The notes beneath the pieces were generated by a model that saw only the letters and a program-made list of their open reading frames with translations, was not told the origin of the DNA and did not search any database. Below, piece by piece: positions 1-8,609 of a stretch of 64,000 nucleotides of DNA. Each line of letters starts with the position of its first letter. The first letter of the stretch is position 1. The stretch comes from Blastocatellia bacterium. GTDB taxonomy: Bacteria > Acidobacteriota > Blastocatellia > Pyrinomonadales > Pyrinomonadaceae. The DNA lies in NCBI GenBank assembly GCA_003168335.1, contig PMSM01000010.1, positions 905,588-969,587 on the forward strand. The letters run 5' to 3'. The position numbers and the translations under genes were made by a program.

Positions 1-890
1 GGGCCCCGCGCGGCTACGTCGATGGCCCGCAGCCTGTTACCGAAACCGCGGCCAACGAAAGACCCGCGGGCAAGAAACCGGCGCAGACTCCCGAAGCTGA
101 CTTGCGTGACGCGCTGGGTGACTATTACGCGCGGAACACTTTGCCGACCCTGCTTTCGCTGACCTATTTGAACACGCCCAAAAATGAAACCGTGCTGACT
201 TCGTCGATGCAGATTTCCAGCCGTGGTCTGACCTATGGCGAGGATGGCAAACAGCCGGCCACGATCAAACTTGCGGGCGTAATTCTTACCGACAAGGGCA
301 AGATAGCTTCCAGTTTTAAGAATCAACTGAACGTCAATCCTCTTGATGCGGGAAAATCTGACGCGGGAATTATTTACAATCAACACACTCCGATGGCGCC
401 CGGCATTTATCAGGTGCGGGTGGCCGCGCAGGATGAAAAAAGCGGCCGCGTCGGCAGCGCAATGCAGTGGGTCGTCATCCCTGATCTTGCCAAGCGTGAA
501 CTAACGCTGAGTAGCGTGCTGCTCGGCGGACAGGTTTTGGAAAACGCCCGCAACAAAGATACCGGCCCACAGATCCAGCTCAGCGTCGATCACCGCTTTT
601 CGCGTCTGGCCCATCTGGGCTACTGGATGTTTATCTACAACGCGAAACGCGACCAGACCGGAGCGCCTAACCTGACCGTGCAAACAGAGGTCCTGCGTGA
701 CGGCCGTGTGATGCTTGTCTCGCCACAACGCAAAGTGAACCAGGGCGGATCTGACCCGGAACGAATTCCGTTTGGAGAAGAACTGGCGCTGCAAACTCTG
801 GCGCCGGGCAGCTACGATTTGCGCGTCACAATTACCGACAGCATCGCTGGGACCAGCTTCACTCAAACGATCGATTTTGTGGTTTTGTAG
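1..890 (+). CDS. VWFA-related domain protein, C-terminal part (cut by window edge)
   Basis: The reading frame is open from base 3, so the gene begins before the window and only its last 295 codons are present. The first residues read PRGYVDG, like the R-x-GY-x-x-P motif that closes the VWA-like part of acidobacterial VWFA-related proteins (TIGR03436 type). The rest is a beta-rich tail with a strand pattern around GIYQVRVAAQDEKSG and a final SYDLRVTITD segment. Such proteins are usually exported and of unknown function. The TTG at 102 is internal and not a real start. The family call is from memory of the motif and layout; the truncation is certain. Confidence 0.7.
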   Translation, partial: APRGYVDGPQPVTETAANERPAGKKPAQTPEADLRDALGDYYARNTLPTLLSLTYLNTPKNETVLTSSMQISSRGLTYGEDGKQPATIKLAGVILTDKGKIASSFKNQLNVNPLDAGKSDAGIIYNQHTPMAPGIYQVRVAAQDEKSGRVGSAMQWVVIPDLAKRELTLSSVLLGGQVLENARNKDTGPQIQLSVDHRFSRLAHLGYWMFIYNAKRDQTGAPNLTVQTEVLRDGRVMLVSPQRKVNQGGSDPERIPFGEELALQTLAPGSYDLRVTITDSIAGTSFTQTIDFVVL

Positions 891-919
891 ATTTCGAACT
901 CGCGAGCTGAATACCCGAG

Positions 920-1140
920 CTTAGGCCCAAAGGGCCGGCATTCAATAGCCATGCCCGTGAGGGCGTGGTCGCGATCGGCTTGATCAGTCTTGAGGCCCAA
1001 AGGGCCGGCATATTGTGCCCTGCGATGTCATCAATGCTTGCTTTGTCTCGCACCTTCGGCGCTCATTCGTCTTAACAGGTTTCTGATCCACGCCCTTACG
1101 GGCCGGGCTATTACATGTCGGCCCTTCGGGCCTTGTTCAG
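920..1140. repeat. cluster of short palindromic (REP-like) repeats
   Basis: The unit aggcccaaagggccggca occurs twice (about 922-940 and 993-1010). It is followed by further small hairpins of the form gcccttacgggc and ggcccttcgggcc near 1092 and 1123. Each is a 5-6 bp stem with a tiny loop. No convincing ORF lies in this stretch. Comparable clusters recur at 3190-3300, 9725-9990 and 17571-17830. Confidence 0.6.
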
Positions 1141-1159
1141 ACGTTCCCCTAATACAAAG

Positions 1160-1633
1160 ATGGCACATCGTCCGCCACCTGAGCTCATCAAGTTTCTCAA
1201 GCCATACGATCGCGAGATCCGGGATCTGGCCCTGAAGCTGCGCGCGCTGGTGCTCGAAGAAATGGCGCCCTGCTATGAAAACATTTATGACGCCTATAGC
1301 GCCGTGGCGATTGGCTATGGCACCAGCGATCGTTTGCGAGACGGGATATTTCACCTTGCGGTCTATTCAAAGGGTGTAAATCTCGGGTTCAATGATGGCG
1401 CAAACCTCGCTGATCCAAAAGGCATTTTACTGGGCACGGGATCGCAGATACGGCACATTACGATCAAAACCGCGGCGGACATTGGCAGGCCAGAGATTCG
1501 CGCTTACATTCGCCGCGCGCGCAAGAAAGCGCTTGCAGATGCGCGGAAGTTAGGCGAACCGACGCTGCCAAAACCCGCGGGTGTCGTGTCAACGGTCAAG
1601 GCGATCTATCCAAAGAAGCGCCGGCCCAAGTGA
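1160..1633 (+). CDS. DUF1801 (YdhG-like) domain protein
   Basis: This 157-residue soluble protein has the DUF1801 layout: an N-terminal helix with PYDREIRDLALKLRALVLE, a central segment IGYGTSDRLRDGIFHLAVYSKGVNLGF, and a C-terminal basic helix RAYIRRARKKALADARK. The family is common in bacteria and has no settled biochemical role. I chose the ATG at 1160 because the 15 codons upstream lie inside the palindromic repeat cluster and are not conserved-looking. It sits upstream of the DUF2442 gene with about 50 bp between them, so co-transcription is possible. Confidence 0.7.
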   Translation: MAHRPPPELIKFLKPYDREIRDLALKLRALVLEEMAPCYENIYDAYSAVAIGYGTSDRLRDGIFHLAVYSKGVNLGFNDGANLADPKGILLGTGSQIRHITIKTAADIGRPEIRAYIRRARKKALADARKLGEPTLPKPAGVVSTVKAIYPKKRRPK

Positions 1634-1684
1634 GTTTCAGGTTGGTGGGCTTTGGCGCACGGGCTGGTGGAGTAGGAGGTAATG

Positions 1685-1945
1685 ATGCATTTCGTAAAGG
1701 ACGTGAAGTATTTGTCGGACTACAAACTACTGCTGACTTTTGAGGACGACAGCTTACGACAGGTTGATTTAGCGTCGCACCTCGACGGAGAAGTGTTCGA
1801 GCCGCTGAAGGATATGAGCAACTTCAAGAGCGTTCATCTCAACTCTGATTTGGATACGATCGTCTGGAAGAATGGCGCCGACATGTCCCCGGATTTTCTC
1901 TATGAAATCGGCGTTCCCGTAGCCGAGTCAGTGCCGGCGGCATAG
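1685..1945 (+). CDS. DUF2442 domain protein
   Basis: The product is a small 86-residue protein matching DUF2442: VKYLSDYKLLLTFEDDS at the start, a middle LASHLDGEVFEPLKD, and the typical ending IVWKNGADMSPDFLYE. DUF2442 proteins often pair with DUF4160 or HigB-like partners in toxin-antitoxin-like loci, but no such partner is seen here. A strong AGGAGGT lies at 1675-1681. Two ATG codons follow in tandem (1682 and 1685), and the second has the better spacing. Confidence 0.75.
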   Translation: MHFVKDVKYLSDYKLLLTFEDDSLRQVDLASHLDGEVFEPLKDMSNFKSVHLNSDLDTIVWKNGADMSPDFLYEIGVPVAESVPAA

Positions 1946-2281
1946 CACCCACGACCTCGTTCAATTATTTCATCTGGGGCGATCCGCTGCTGGATTTCAC
2001 GGTCAGAACCCGGAGCGGCAGCGATGGGATCGGCGACAAACTTGAGGTCATGCTTGGATCGCTTGTCAGATCAGTTCTGCGTTGCGTGTTTGATAAGTCA
2101 AAGTTGTGCATTGATCCGGTCGCTACCGCTCGCGGTTCTGACACGGCTGCCGGACTTCACCGCGCCGGAATTGCCAAAGAAGGAAACGAAAGAAGAAAAC
2201 AAGACCCGTAATTAGGGCGCGCGATTACGATTTCGCCGAGGACATCCGACCGGGTCTCGATGTAGAACAGCAAGGAGATAC
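1946..2281. other. intergenic stretch without a convincing gene
   Basis: No ORF here has a plausible start and family-like sequence. The 63-codon frame at 2024-2215 has low-complexity ends and no ribosome binding site. The last 15 bases carry an AAGGAGA motif that serves the septoil-knot gene at 2282. Confidence 0.4.
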
Positions 2282-2734
2282 ATGCAAAGGAAACTGGTAA
2301 TTCTAAGCGTTTTAATAGGCCTGCTGGCGGCGGTGCCGGCCGAGGCAGTGAAAGTCTATCGGACTCAGAGTGAAGGCCTGTCCGACGTAAAAGTCTACGA
2401 GACGAGCAGTGAAGGGCTGGCTGACTGTCTCATATATGTTACGAGCAGCGAAGGGCTGGCGAGCGGCGACGCTAAGTGGTACTTCGAAAGCAGTGAGGGC
2501 CTGGCAGACGTGAAGATTTACTTCACCAGCAGTGAAGGCCTGGCCGACAAGAAAATCTATTTCACTAAGAGCGAAGGTCTGGCCAAATGCGACGTCGACT
2601 GGAAAGGCTACAAGAAGAGTAATGCCGGCTACCTGGCTCGCAGTCTTGACGCGCTGCAGTTTCCCACGGATGGACTGATGAGGAATTTGGTTCTCCCTGA
2701 TTTGGATCGAAGGTTGGTTGTAATCGCCCGGTGA
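2282..2734 (+). CDS. exported septoil-knot (DUF6150-like) repeat protein
   Basis: The 150-residue product has a signal peptide (residues 1-22, ending AEA). It then carries seven near-identical units of 12-15 residues of the form (V/I)-(K)-x-Y-x-T-S-SEGLAD. The SEGLA core is repeated six times and the last unit degenerates to CDVDWKGYKK. This pattern, including the DAKWYF fourth unit and KKIYF sixth unit, fits the remembered DUF6150 family, whose fold is a very small and complex 7(1) knot. In remembered homologues the core is ESQAD, here replaced by SEGLAD throughout. Residues 107-150 are an extra tail. An AAGGAGA motif precedes the ATG. Function is unknown; export to the periplasm or outside is inferred. 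Confidence 0.75.
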   Translation: MQRKLVILSVLIGLLAAVPAEAVKVYRTQSEGLSDVKVYETSSEGLADCLIYVTSSEGLASGDAKWYFESSEGLADVKIYFTSSEGLADKKIYFTKSEGLAKCDVDWKGYKKSNAGYLARSLDALQFPTDGLMRNLVLPDLDRRLVVIAR

Positions 2735-2822
2735 GATACAAACGATTATCTCACGGGGTCAACTCAACCGTTGGGCAGGGCCGGGAAATAGGCTTCCGGT
2801 TTTCGGCTTTAGTAAATGCGAA

Positions 2823-3152
2823 AGATGGCCGCTCAACCAGCCGCTCCGGGTACTGGTGCAGTTTGACGTGGCACGCGCTGCGACAAACACGTTCGTGCGC
2901 GAGATGTTTGAGGCGGCTGGATTTTACATGGTAACCTCCGAACTCGTTACACAGGAGATTGCGCCGAACTACGCGGCTTACGCAGAGAAACTATCGGCGG
3001 GAGCGGACTCAGTCCTGGCTAGTTTAAGTCGAAGCGAGTTTGACGCTGGGATGAGGGCGTTGCGGGCCCACGCAGCGCACAGCGATGGTCAAGCCGTCTT
3101 TGAGCCAATTGACGTTTTCGTTTTTAGGAGCCCGCGAACGCGGGCAGCATAG
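2823..3152 (+). pseudogene. C-terminal relic of a SAM-dependent methyltransferase
   Basis: From about 2823 the frame reads a C-terminal methyltransferase-like end: LRVLVQFDVA, EMFEAAGF, then ELVTQEIAPNYAAYAEKLSAG, SVLASLSRSEFDAGMRAL and a closing EPIDVFVFR. These resemble the tail of class I methyltransferases of the UbiE/ubiquinone type. The SAM-binding N-terminal half is missing. Upstream sequence to 2736 stays open but does not look like the family, and no good start exists; a GTG at 2856 is the nearest. It is best read as a decayed or recombined fragment. Confidence 0.55.
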
Positions 3153-3189
3153 ATCACAACCGGCTGCGATCTTTTTCTGGTAGTGCAAG

Positions 3190-3300
3190 TTGGGCGTTTT
3201 CTGATGTCGCCCCTCCGGGGCTTCGTCATCATTTTTGTTCCCTTACCCACAGCTTGCGCTGTGGGCTATTGATATACCGTCGGCTCACGCCGACTGGTTG
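3190..3300. repeat. three short palindromic hairpins
   Basis: Small perfect stems occur at cgcccctccggggc (near 3208), cccacagcttgcgctgtggg (near 3246) and gtcggctcacgccgac (near 3279). They belong to the same style of intergenic palindromes as the other clusters. The intergenic gap holds no gene. Confidence 0.5.
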
Positions 3301-3373
3301 TCGCTGTCCGCTTCAGTTAACTCTGACGTTTGACCGCAGAGAAGAAGGTACAATATTGCTGAGAGGCGAAATC

Positions 3374-3841
3374 ATGGAAAGCATATCCCCTGGGATTCCA
3401 CTCGCGATAGTGTTGTCATTGATGTGTGCTCTGCCTAGCTCCGGTTACGTCGACCGTAATGGCTTAACCGGTACTAGCGTCCCCATCGAGGCGCAATCGG
3501 AAAACGCCGGGCTGGAACAAAACTTCAAGATCAAGTACGGCCAGGAGGTGATGGTCAAGGGACAGAATTTGAAAGTGAAGTTCGACTCTCTGCTGGACGA
3601 CTCGCGCTGCCCTACAGACATGGAATGCGTTTGGTCGGGAGATGCAGAGATAGTGATAAGCGTGAAGCGCGCCAATGCGCACGCGTCGAACATGGAGTTG
3701 CACACCAACGGGCAATTTACCCAAGCGAGAAAATACCAACGGTACGTGATCAAGTTGGTTGCGCTCGATCCATACCCGAGGACACGCGTCAAGAAAAAGC
3801 CCAGTGATTATGTTGCGACTTTACTGATAAAGAAGGAGTAA
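3374..3841 (+). CDS. exported protein of unknown function with a conserved DSRCPxxxxCVW motif
   Basis: The product is 155 residues and starts at the ATG at 3374, preceded by gagaggcgaa. An N-terminal hydrophobic segment (residues 7-21) looks like a signal peptide. The mature part is a compact beta-rich domain with DDSRCPTDMECVWSGDA and a C-terminal YVIKLVALDPYPR..DYVATLLIKK. The two cysteines of the RCP..CVW motif probably form a disulfide outside the cytoplasm. Similar short secreted proteins are seen in Acidobacteriota and Bacteroidota without assigned function. It stands alone between repeats and the SAP-like gene. Confidence 0.65.
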   Translation: MESISPGIPLAIVLSLMCALPSSGYVDRNGLTGTSVPIEAQSENAGLEQNFKIKYGQEVMVKGQNLKVKFDSLLDDSRCPTDMECVWSGDAEIVISVKRANAHASNMELHTNGQFTQARKYQRYVIKLVALDPYPRTRVKKKPSDYVATLLIKKE

Positions 3842-3916
3842 GACGCTCGACATTGTTGCCAATCCCGCGCCCGGTCAATTCAAAAGTTAAGTAGAAATAA
3901 CCCTGGTGGCCGTACC

Positions 3917-4537
3917 TTGAAAGCAAAAGCGAAGCTCACTAAGTCGATGACCATGACTCAGTTTGAAAATGGCTATTGGTATGCCACGGAACTGAAGACA
4001 TTTGCTGAGGCGATCGGAATTCCGTCGGCAAATAAACTGCGAAAAGACGAACTTGAAAAAGCGATCATTTCTTTTCTCGGGACCGGAACGATCCAAAGCC
4101 CGGCACTAAGAAGCCTCTCAAAAACAGGAATCAGAGATGTCGAAAAGGGGCTGAGCCTCAAACTTCCGGTGGTCAACTACACCAACGACAAGCAGACAAA
4201 AGATTTCCTCGAAAAAGAGGCTCGGAAAATCGCACCCCACTTAAAAAGAAAATCGGGCGCCCGCTACCGGCTGAATCGTTGGCGAGAAGAGCAGCTCACC
4301 GGCGGCATCAAGATAACCTACCGGGATTTGGTAAAGCAGTATGTTAAGTTGAATCAAACCAGAGAGCGCTTTGCTCAAATCCCGCACGGGAGATATATCA
4401 ATTTTATCAGCGATTTTTTCGCGGCAGAAAAAAATGCCACCAGAGAGCAGGCGCTAAGAGCGTGGGAAAAGATCAAGAAAATGGATGTGCCGAAGAACTA
4501 TCGTTCGTGGGCACAGCTAGGTTCAAGACCAAATTGA
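3917..4537 (+). CDS. SAP-like domain protein
   Basis: The product is up to 206 residues and soluble. Residues 18-56 (YWYATELKTFAEAIGIPSANKLRKDELEKAIISFL) resemble a SAP helix-extended-helix motif, typically nucleic-acid binding. The remainder, with RYRLNRWREEQLTGGIKITYRDLVKQYVKLN and IPHGRYINFISDFF, resembles the region that accompanies SAP in a widespread bacterial protein of unknown role. The called start is a TTG; ATG codons at 3947 and 3953 are credible alternatives because the family signature begins after them. No operon partner is evident. Confidence 0.6.
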   Translation: MKAKAKLTKSMTMTQFENGYWYATELKTFAEAIGIPSANKLRKDELEKAIISFLGTGTIQSPALRSLSKTGIRDVEKGLSLKLPVVNYTNDKQTKDFLEKEARKIAPHLKRKSGARYRLNRWREEQLTGGIKITYRDLVKQYVKLNQTRERFAQIPHGRYINFISDFFAAEKNATREQALRAWEKIKKMDVPKNYRSWAQLGSRPN

Positions 4538-4674
4538 CGGCCTGGGCTATTTTTATGCCGCCGGCTGCTGGTCGCTAATCTTTCCGGTCATTGAATGAGT
4601 CGCGAAGCCGCCACGAGTGCTACAATTCAGCGCCCGAGATATTAACCAAACCGAATTCTCTGGAGTGCCTATCC

Positions 4675-7404
4675 ATGCGTCAGATTCGCCGGTTCATCGT
4701 TCACCAATTTCTTTCAGTCCTAATCGTGGCGATCGTTACTTTGTTGCTGGTGCCGGTTATTACCGCGCAGCAATATGACACCAATCTCTATTCCGGTTTG
4801 CGCTGGCGAATGATTGGCCCATTCCGCGGGGGGCGGGTTAACGCCGTCAGCGGGGTGGTGGGACAACCGGACACTTTCTATTTTGGCTCGGTGGGCGGCG
4901 GACTGTGGAAGTCTGGGAACGCTGGTCGCACCTGGAATCCGATTTTTGATTCACAATCTGCCGCCTCGATCGGCGCGATTGGCGTCGCACCATCGAATCC
5001 CGGCGTCGTATACGTTGGCACGGGCGAGCCGGACATGCGCGATTCGATTGCCTTTGGCGACGGCATCTACAAATCCACTGACGCCGGCAAAACCTGGAAG
5101 CACACGGGCCTGGAGAACACGAGACAGATTGGCCGGATCATCGTCGATCCGAAAAATCCAAACGTCGTTTTCGTAGCGGCGTTGGGCCATGCTTACGGGC
5201 CGAATCCGGATCGTGGCGTCTATCGTTCACGCGATGGCGGCGCGACCTGGCAAAAAGTGCTGTTCAAGAATGACGATGTCGGGGCGATCGATCTCGCTTT
5301 CGATCCCACCAACTCTCAAATCGTTTATGCGACCTTGTGGAATGTCCGCCGTCCACCCTGGTTCATTTACGCGCCGGCGAACGGGCCGGGCGGAGGGATC
5401 TTCAAATCGACGGACGGCGGCACGAACTGGAAAGAAATATCGGAGGGCATTCCGGCAGAAGGACGAGGCCACATCGGGATCGCGGTGGCGCCGGCGAATC
5501 ACAATCGCGTGTACGCCATCGTCGATGCGAAAGAAGATGCGAAGGACGTTAATGCGAAGGGAGGCGGCCTTTTCGTTTCCAATGACGCCGGCACGACCTG
5601 GACCAGGACCTCAAGCGACAAGCGAGTCTGGGACCGCGGCTGGTACTTCGAAAAGGTCGCGGTCGATCCGAAAAACGCGGACATCGTTTACGTTTCGAAC
5701 ACTTCCGTCTATCGATCTACGGACGCCGGTAAGACATGGACCGCGATCAAAGGCGCGCCTGGTGGCGATGACTATCACCAACTCTGGATAAATCCCGATG
5801 ATCCGAAGCGAATGATCGTCGGCAGCGATCAGGGCGGGATTGTCACCGTCGACGGCGCCCTAACCTGGAGTTCCTGGTACAACCAACCGACGGCCCAGAC
5901 CTATCACGTAGCGCCCGACTATCGCTTCCCTTACTGGGTAACCGGCGCGCAACAGGACAGCGGCGCGGTCGGCACGCCTTCGCGCAGCCGGCATTCAGAA
6001 ATTTCAAATCGCGATTGGGAGGGTTTGTGCTCCGGCGGTGAGTCAGGTTACACCGCGCCCGATCCGCTGCATCCGGAAATTCTTTTCGGCGGCACGGTTT
6101 CACGCTGCAATGTTCTGACCGGCGAAACAAAGAACGTTACGCCTGAGCGCGGTGGGACGCCGGGCCAGTTCCGTCATGCGTGGACTCAGCCGCTGGTGTT
6201 TTCACAAGCCGATCCGCACGCGCTCTACTTCGCCAATCAGTTTTTGTATAAGACGACGAACGGCGGCGAGAGCTGGACGCAAATTGGCCAGGACTTAACT
6301 CGCGAAGATCCGGGAGTGCCGCCCAACCTCAACCAGGCGGCCGCGGCCGACGCGCCTGCCGATAAACGGCGCGGCGTGATTTACACCATTGCGCCTTCGC
6401 CTTTGCGCGCTGCAATGATTTGGATCGGCACGGACGACGGCCTGATCCAGGGGACGAATGACGACGGCAAGACCTGGAAGGACGTGACGCCGCCAGCGCT
6501 GACTTCGTGGAGCAAGGTCGTGATGATCGAGGCGTCGCATTTTGATGCCGACGAAGCCTACGCGGCAGTCGAGCGGCATCAACTGGAAGATTACGAGCCG
6601 CACATCTACCGCACCCGCGACGCGGGGCGAACCTGGACTGAGATTACGAATGGTTTACCAGGCGGGGCTTACCTGGAAACAGTAAAAGAAGATCCGCAGC
6701 GGCGCGGACTGCTTTTCGCCGGCACTGAGCGCGCGGTCTTCGTTTCCTTCGACGATGGCGATCACTGGCAGTCGCTGCAACTGAACTTACCGCCGGCATC
6801 GATGCGCGATCTCGCTATTCACCGCGACGACTTGATCGTGGCCACACACGGTCGCGGCTTCTGGGTGCTGGACGACATCAACGCCCTGCGCCAGGTCACT
6901 CCTGAGGTCGCGAACTCTGCCGCATTTCTGTTTCGCCCGGCCGATGCTATCAACATGCCGCCGGGCAGCGACAACGGCACTCCGATGCCGCGCGACGAAC
7001 CGCTGGCCGAGAATCCTCCTAACGGCGCCATGATTGATTATTATTTGAAGTCGAATGTTGCCGGACTAGTGACGCTCGAGATTCTCGATCCGGCGGGCGA
7101 AGTGATTCGACGCTACGCGAGCGACGACAAATTTCCGGCCGTCAATCCTGACACGTTGAGCATACCTGCGTCGTGGGTGCGCCGACAGGAACCCCTCTCA
7201 GCCGCGGCCGGCATGCATCGGTGGATTTGGGACCTTCGTCCTACTCTTCCCCAGCGTCCTGCCGGTGGTGGTGGCGGCGGTGGGGGCGGCGGTCGTGGCG
7301 GTGCTGCTTCAGCGTTGCCGGGAAAGTACGCGGTGAAGTTAACCGTCGGCGGGAAAAGCTACACCCAGCCATTGGTTGTGCAGATGGATCCGCGCGCGAA
7401 ATGA
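4675..7404 (+). CDS. exported VPS10/BNR-type beta-propeller protein
   Basis: The product has 909 residues from the ATG at 4675, with a signal peptide ending near residue 28 (VITAQQ). It contains a long series of BNR/Asp-box repeats such as STDAGKTWKHT, SRDGGATWQKV, STDGGTNWKE, SNDAGTTWTR, STDAGKTWTA, TNGGESWTQ, TRDAGRTWTE and FDDGDHW. The opening WRMIGPFRGGRVNAVSGV is typical of glycosyl-hydrolase-annotated VPS10 or sortilin-like proteins of Acidobacteriota and Bacteroidota. A C-terminal Ig-like segment and a poly-glycine run (nt 7264-7300) follow. Catalytic residues of sialidases are not recognisable, so an enzymatic role is not claimed. It is 34 bp upstream of the YncE-like gene and likely co-transcribed. 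Confidence 0.8.
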   Translation: MRQIRRFIVHQFLSVLIVAIVTLLLVPVITAQQYDTNLYSGLRWRMIGPFRGGRVNAVSGVVGQPDTFYFGSVGGGLWKSGNAGRTWNPIFDSQSAASIGAIGVAPSNPGVVYVGTGEPDMRDSIAFGDGIYKSTDAGKTWKHTGLENTRQIGRIIVDPKNPNVVFVAALGHAYGPNPDRGVYRSRDGGATWQKVLFKNDDVGAIDLAFDPTNSQIVYATLWNVRRPPWFIYAPANGPGGGIFKSTDGGTNWKEISEGIPAEGRGHIGIAVAPANHNRVYAIVDAKEDAKDVNAKGGGLFVSNDAGTTWTRTSSDKRVWDRGWYFEKVAVDPKNADIVYVSNTSVYRSTDAGKTWTAIKGAPGGDDYHQLWINPDDPKRMIVGSDQGGIVTVDGALTWSSWYNQPTAQTYHVAPDYRFPYWVTGAQQDSGAVGTPSRSRHSEISNRDWEGLCSGGESGYTAPDPLHPEILFGGTVSRCNVLTGETKNVTPERGGTPGQFRHAWTQPLVFSQADPHALYFANQFLYKTTNGGESWTQIGQDLTREDPGVPPNLNQAAAADAPADKRRGVIYTIAPSPLRAAMIWIGTDDGLIQGTNDDGKTWKDVTPPALTSWSKVVMIEASHFDADEAYAAVERHQLEDYEPHIYRTRDAGRTWTEITNGLPGGAYLETVKEDPQRRGLLFAGTERAVFVSFDDGDHWQSLQLNLPPASMRDLAIHRDDLIVATHGRGFWVLDDINALRQVTPEVANSAAFLFRPADAINMPPGSDNGTPMPRDEPLAENPPNGAMIDYYLKSNVAGLVTLEILDPAGEVIRRYASDDKFPAVNPDTLSIPASWVRRQEPLSAAAGMHRWIWDLRPTLPQRPAGGGGGGGGGGRGGAASALPGKYAVKLTVGGKSYTQPLVVQMDPRAK

Positions 7405-7438
7405 AACATAAGACTAAACACGATTAGGAGAATAAATA

Positions 7439-8458
7439 ATGCTAACCATAAAGAGCGTTTTAGCTTTCTTCTTTCTTGCCGCACTGCTGTTTCAGGGCGG
7501 AACTAATTACAAAGTCACAGATCGTTATCCGATTGGCGGCGTCGGTGGTTTTGATTATGTCGCGATAGACAGTTCGGCTCGGCGGCTCTACGTTTCGCAT
7601 GCGACCCAGGTTGAGGTGCTGGATGCTGACAGCGGAAAAGTCGTGGGCACAATTCCCGATACGCCGGGCGTCCATGGGGCTGCGATCGCCTCGGCTTTCA
7701 AGCACGGTTTCACCAGCAATGGCCGCGAGAATAAGGTGTCGATGTTCGACTCGACAACCCTGGCGCTCATCAAGAAGATCGATGTTGGCAAAGGGCCGGA
7801 CGGCATCTACTACGATCCAAAGACGAAGCGCGTGTTCACCAACAATCACGGCTCGCACGACATCACGGCGATCGATGCCGCGACCGGTGAGGTGGTCGGC
7901 ACGGTGCCGGCGAAAGGCGATGGCGAACAGGCAATCATCGGCGCCGATGGCCTTATTTATGTGAACAGCGAGGACACCGCCGAAGTAGTCGCGTTTGATC
8001 CAAAGTCACTGGAAGTCAAAAAGCGCTTTCCCATCGGCGTGGCCAAAACCCCGACCGGGCTTGCCTATGACGCGAAGACGAACCGCTTGTTTATCGGTTG
8101 CCGCACTGAACCGAAGATGGTGGTCATGGATGCCGCGACGGGAAAAGTAATTAATAGCTTCCCGATTGCCGCGGGCGTTGACTATGCGGGTTTCGATCCG
8201 GACGCGCATCTGATCTTCTTTGCGTGCGGGAGTGGAACCTTGAGTATCTATCGTGAGAAGTCAGCCGATGTCTACGAAGACGCCGGAGCGGTCACGACCC
8301 AGCCCAGCGCGAAGACGATGGCTTTCGATCCGAAGACCAGGAAGGTTTTTCTGCCCGCGGCCGAAATAACTGAAACGCCACCAGCTCAGCCGGGCGGGCG
8401 ACCCACGCGTACCCAGAAGCCGGGATCATTTGTGGTTCTGGTTGTTGCCAAATCATAA
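7439..8458 (+). CDS. YncE-like YVTN beta-propeller protein (paralog 1)
   Basis: The 339-residue exported protein has a signal peptide at residues 1-21 and then seven-bladed-propeller repeats of the YncE/YVTN class: GGVGGFDYVAIDSSARRLYVSHATQVEVLD, VVGTIPDTPGVHGAA, FDSTTLALIKKIDVGKGPDGIYYDPKTKRVFTNN, and so on. TAGGAGAA lies 8 bp before the ATG. It follows the BNR propeller gene closely. Two further full-length paralogs are at 50876-51904 and 61857-62912. The C-terminus is a Pro/Gly linker (PPAQPGGRPTRTQKPGSFVVLVV) shared in style with those paralogs. Function is unknown; a periplasmic binding or scaffold role is only a guess. Confidence 0.85.
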   Translation: MLTIKSVLAFFFLAALLFQGGTNYKVTDRYPIGGVGGFDYVAIDSSARRLYVSHATQVEVLDADSGKVVGTIPDTPGVHGAAIASAFKHGFTSNGRENKVSMFDSTTLALIKKIDVGKGPDGIYYDPKTKRVFTNNHGSHDITAIDAATGEVVGTVPAKGDGEQAIIGADGLIYVNSEDTAEVVAFDPKSLEVKKRFPIGVAKTPTGLAYDAKTNRLFIGCRTEPKMVVMDAATGKVINSFPIAAGVDYAGFDPDAHLIFFACGSGTLSIYREKSADVYEDAGAVTTQPSAKTMAFDPKTRKVFLPAAEITETPPAQPGGRPTRTQKPGSFVVLVVAKS

Positions 8459-8609
8459 GCGCGCGCCTCTGCCACGAACGTTGTCCAGGCCCAAGCCTCA
8501 CCTTGTTCACCACGCTGATCCTCGGGTGCGAGCCACCGCTGCGGGCACGAGTCACCGGTAGGACGACAGGATTGGGTGTGTCTGGCGATATTCGGCTGAA
8601 TCGCTTTCC

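Noticed and set aside
7264-7310. The poly-glycine tract as a slipped, broken coding region
   Set aside because: The frame continues intact with family-like sequence after it; such tracts are usual before the last domain of these proteins.
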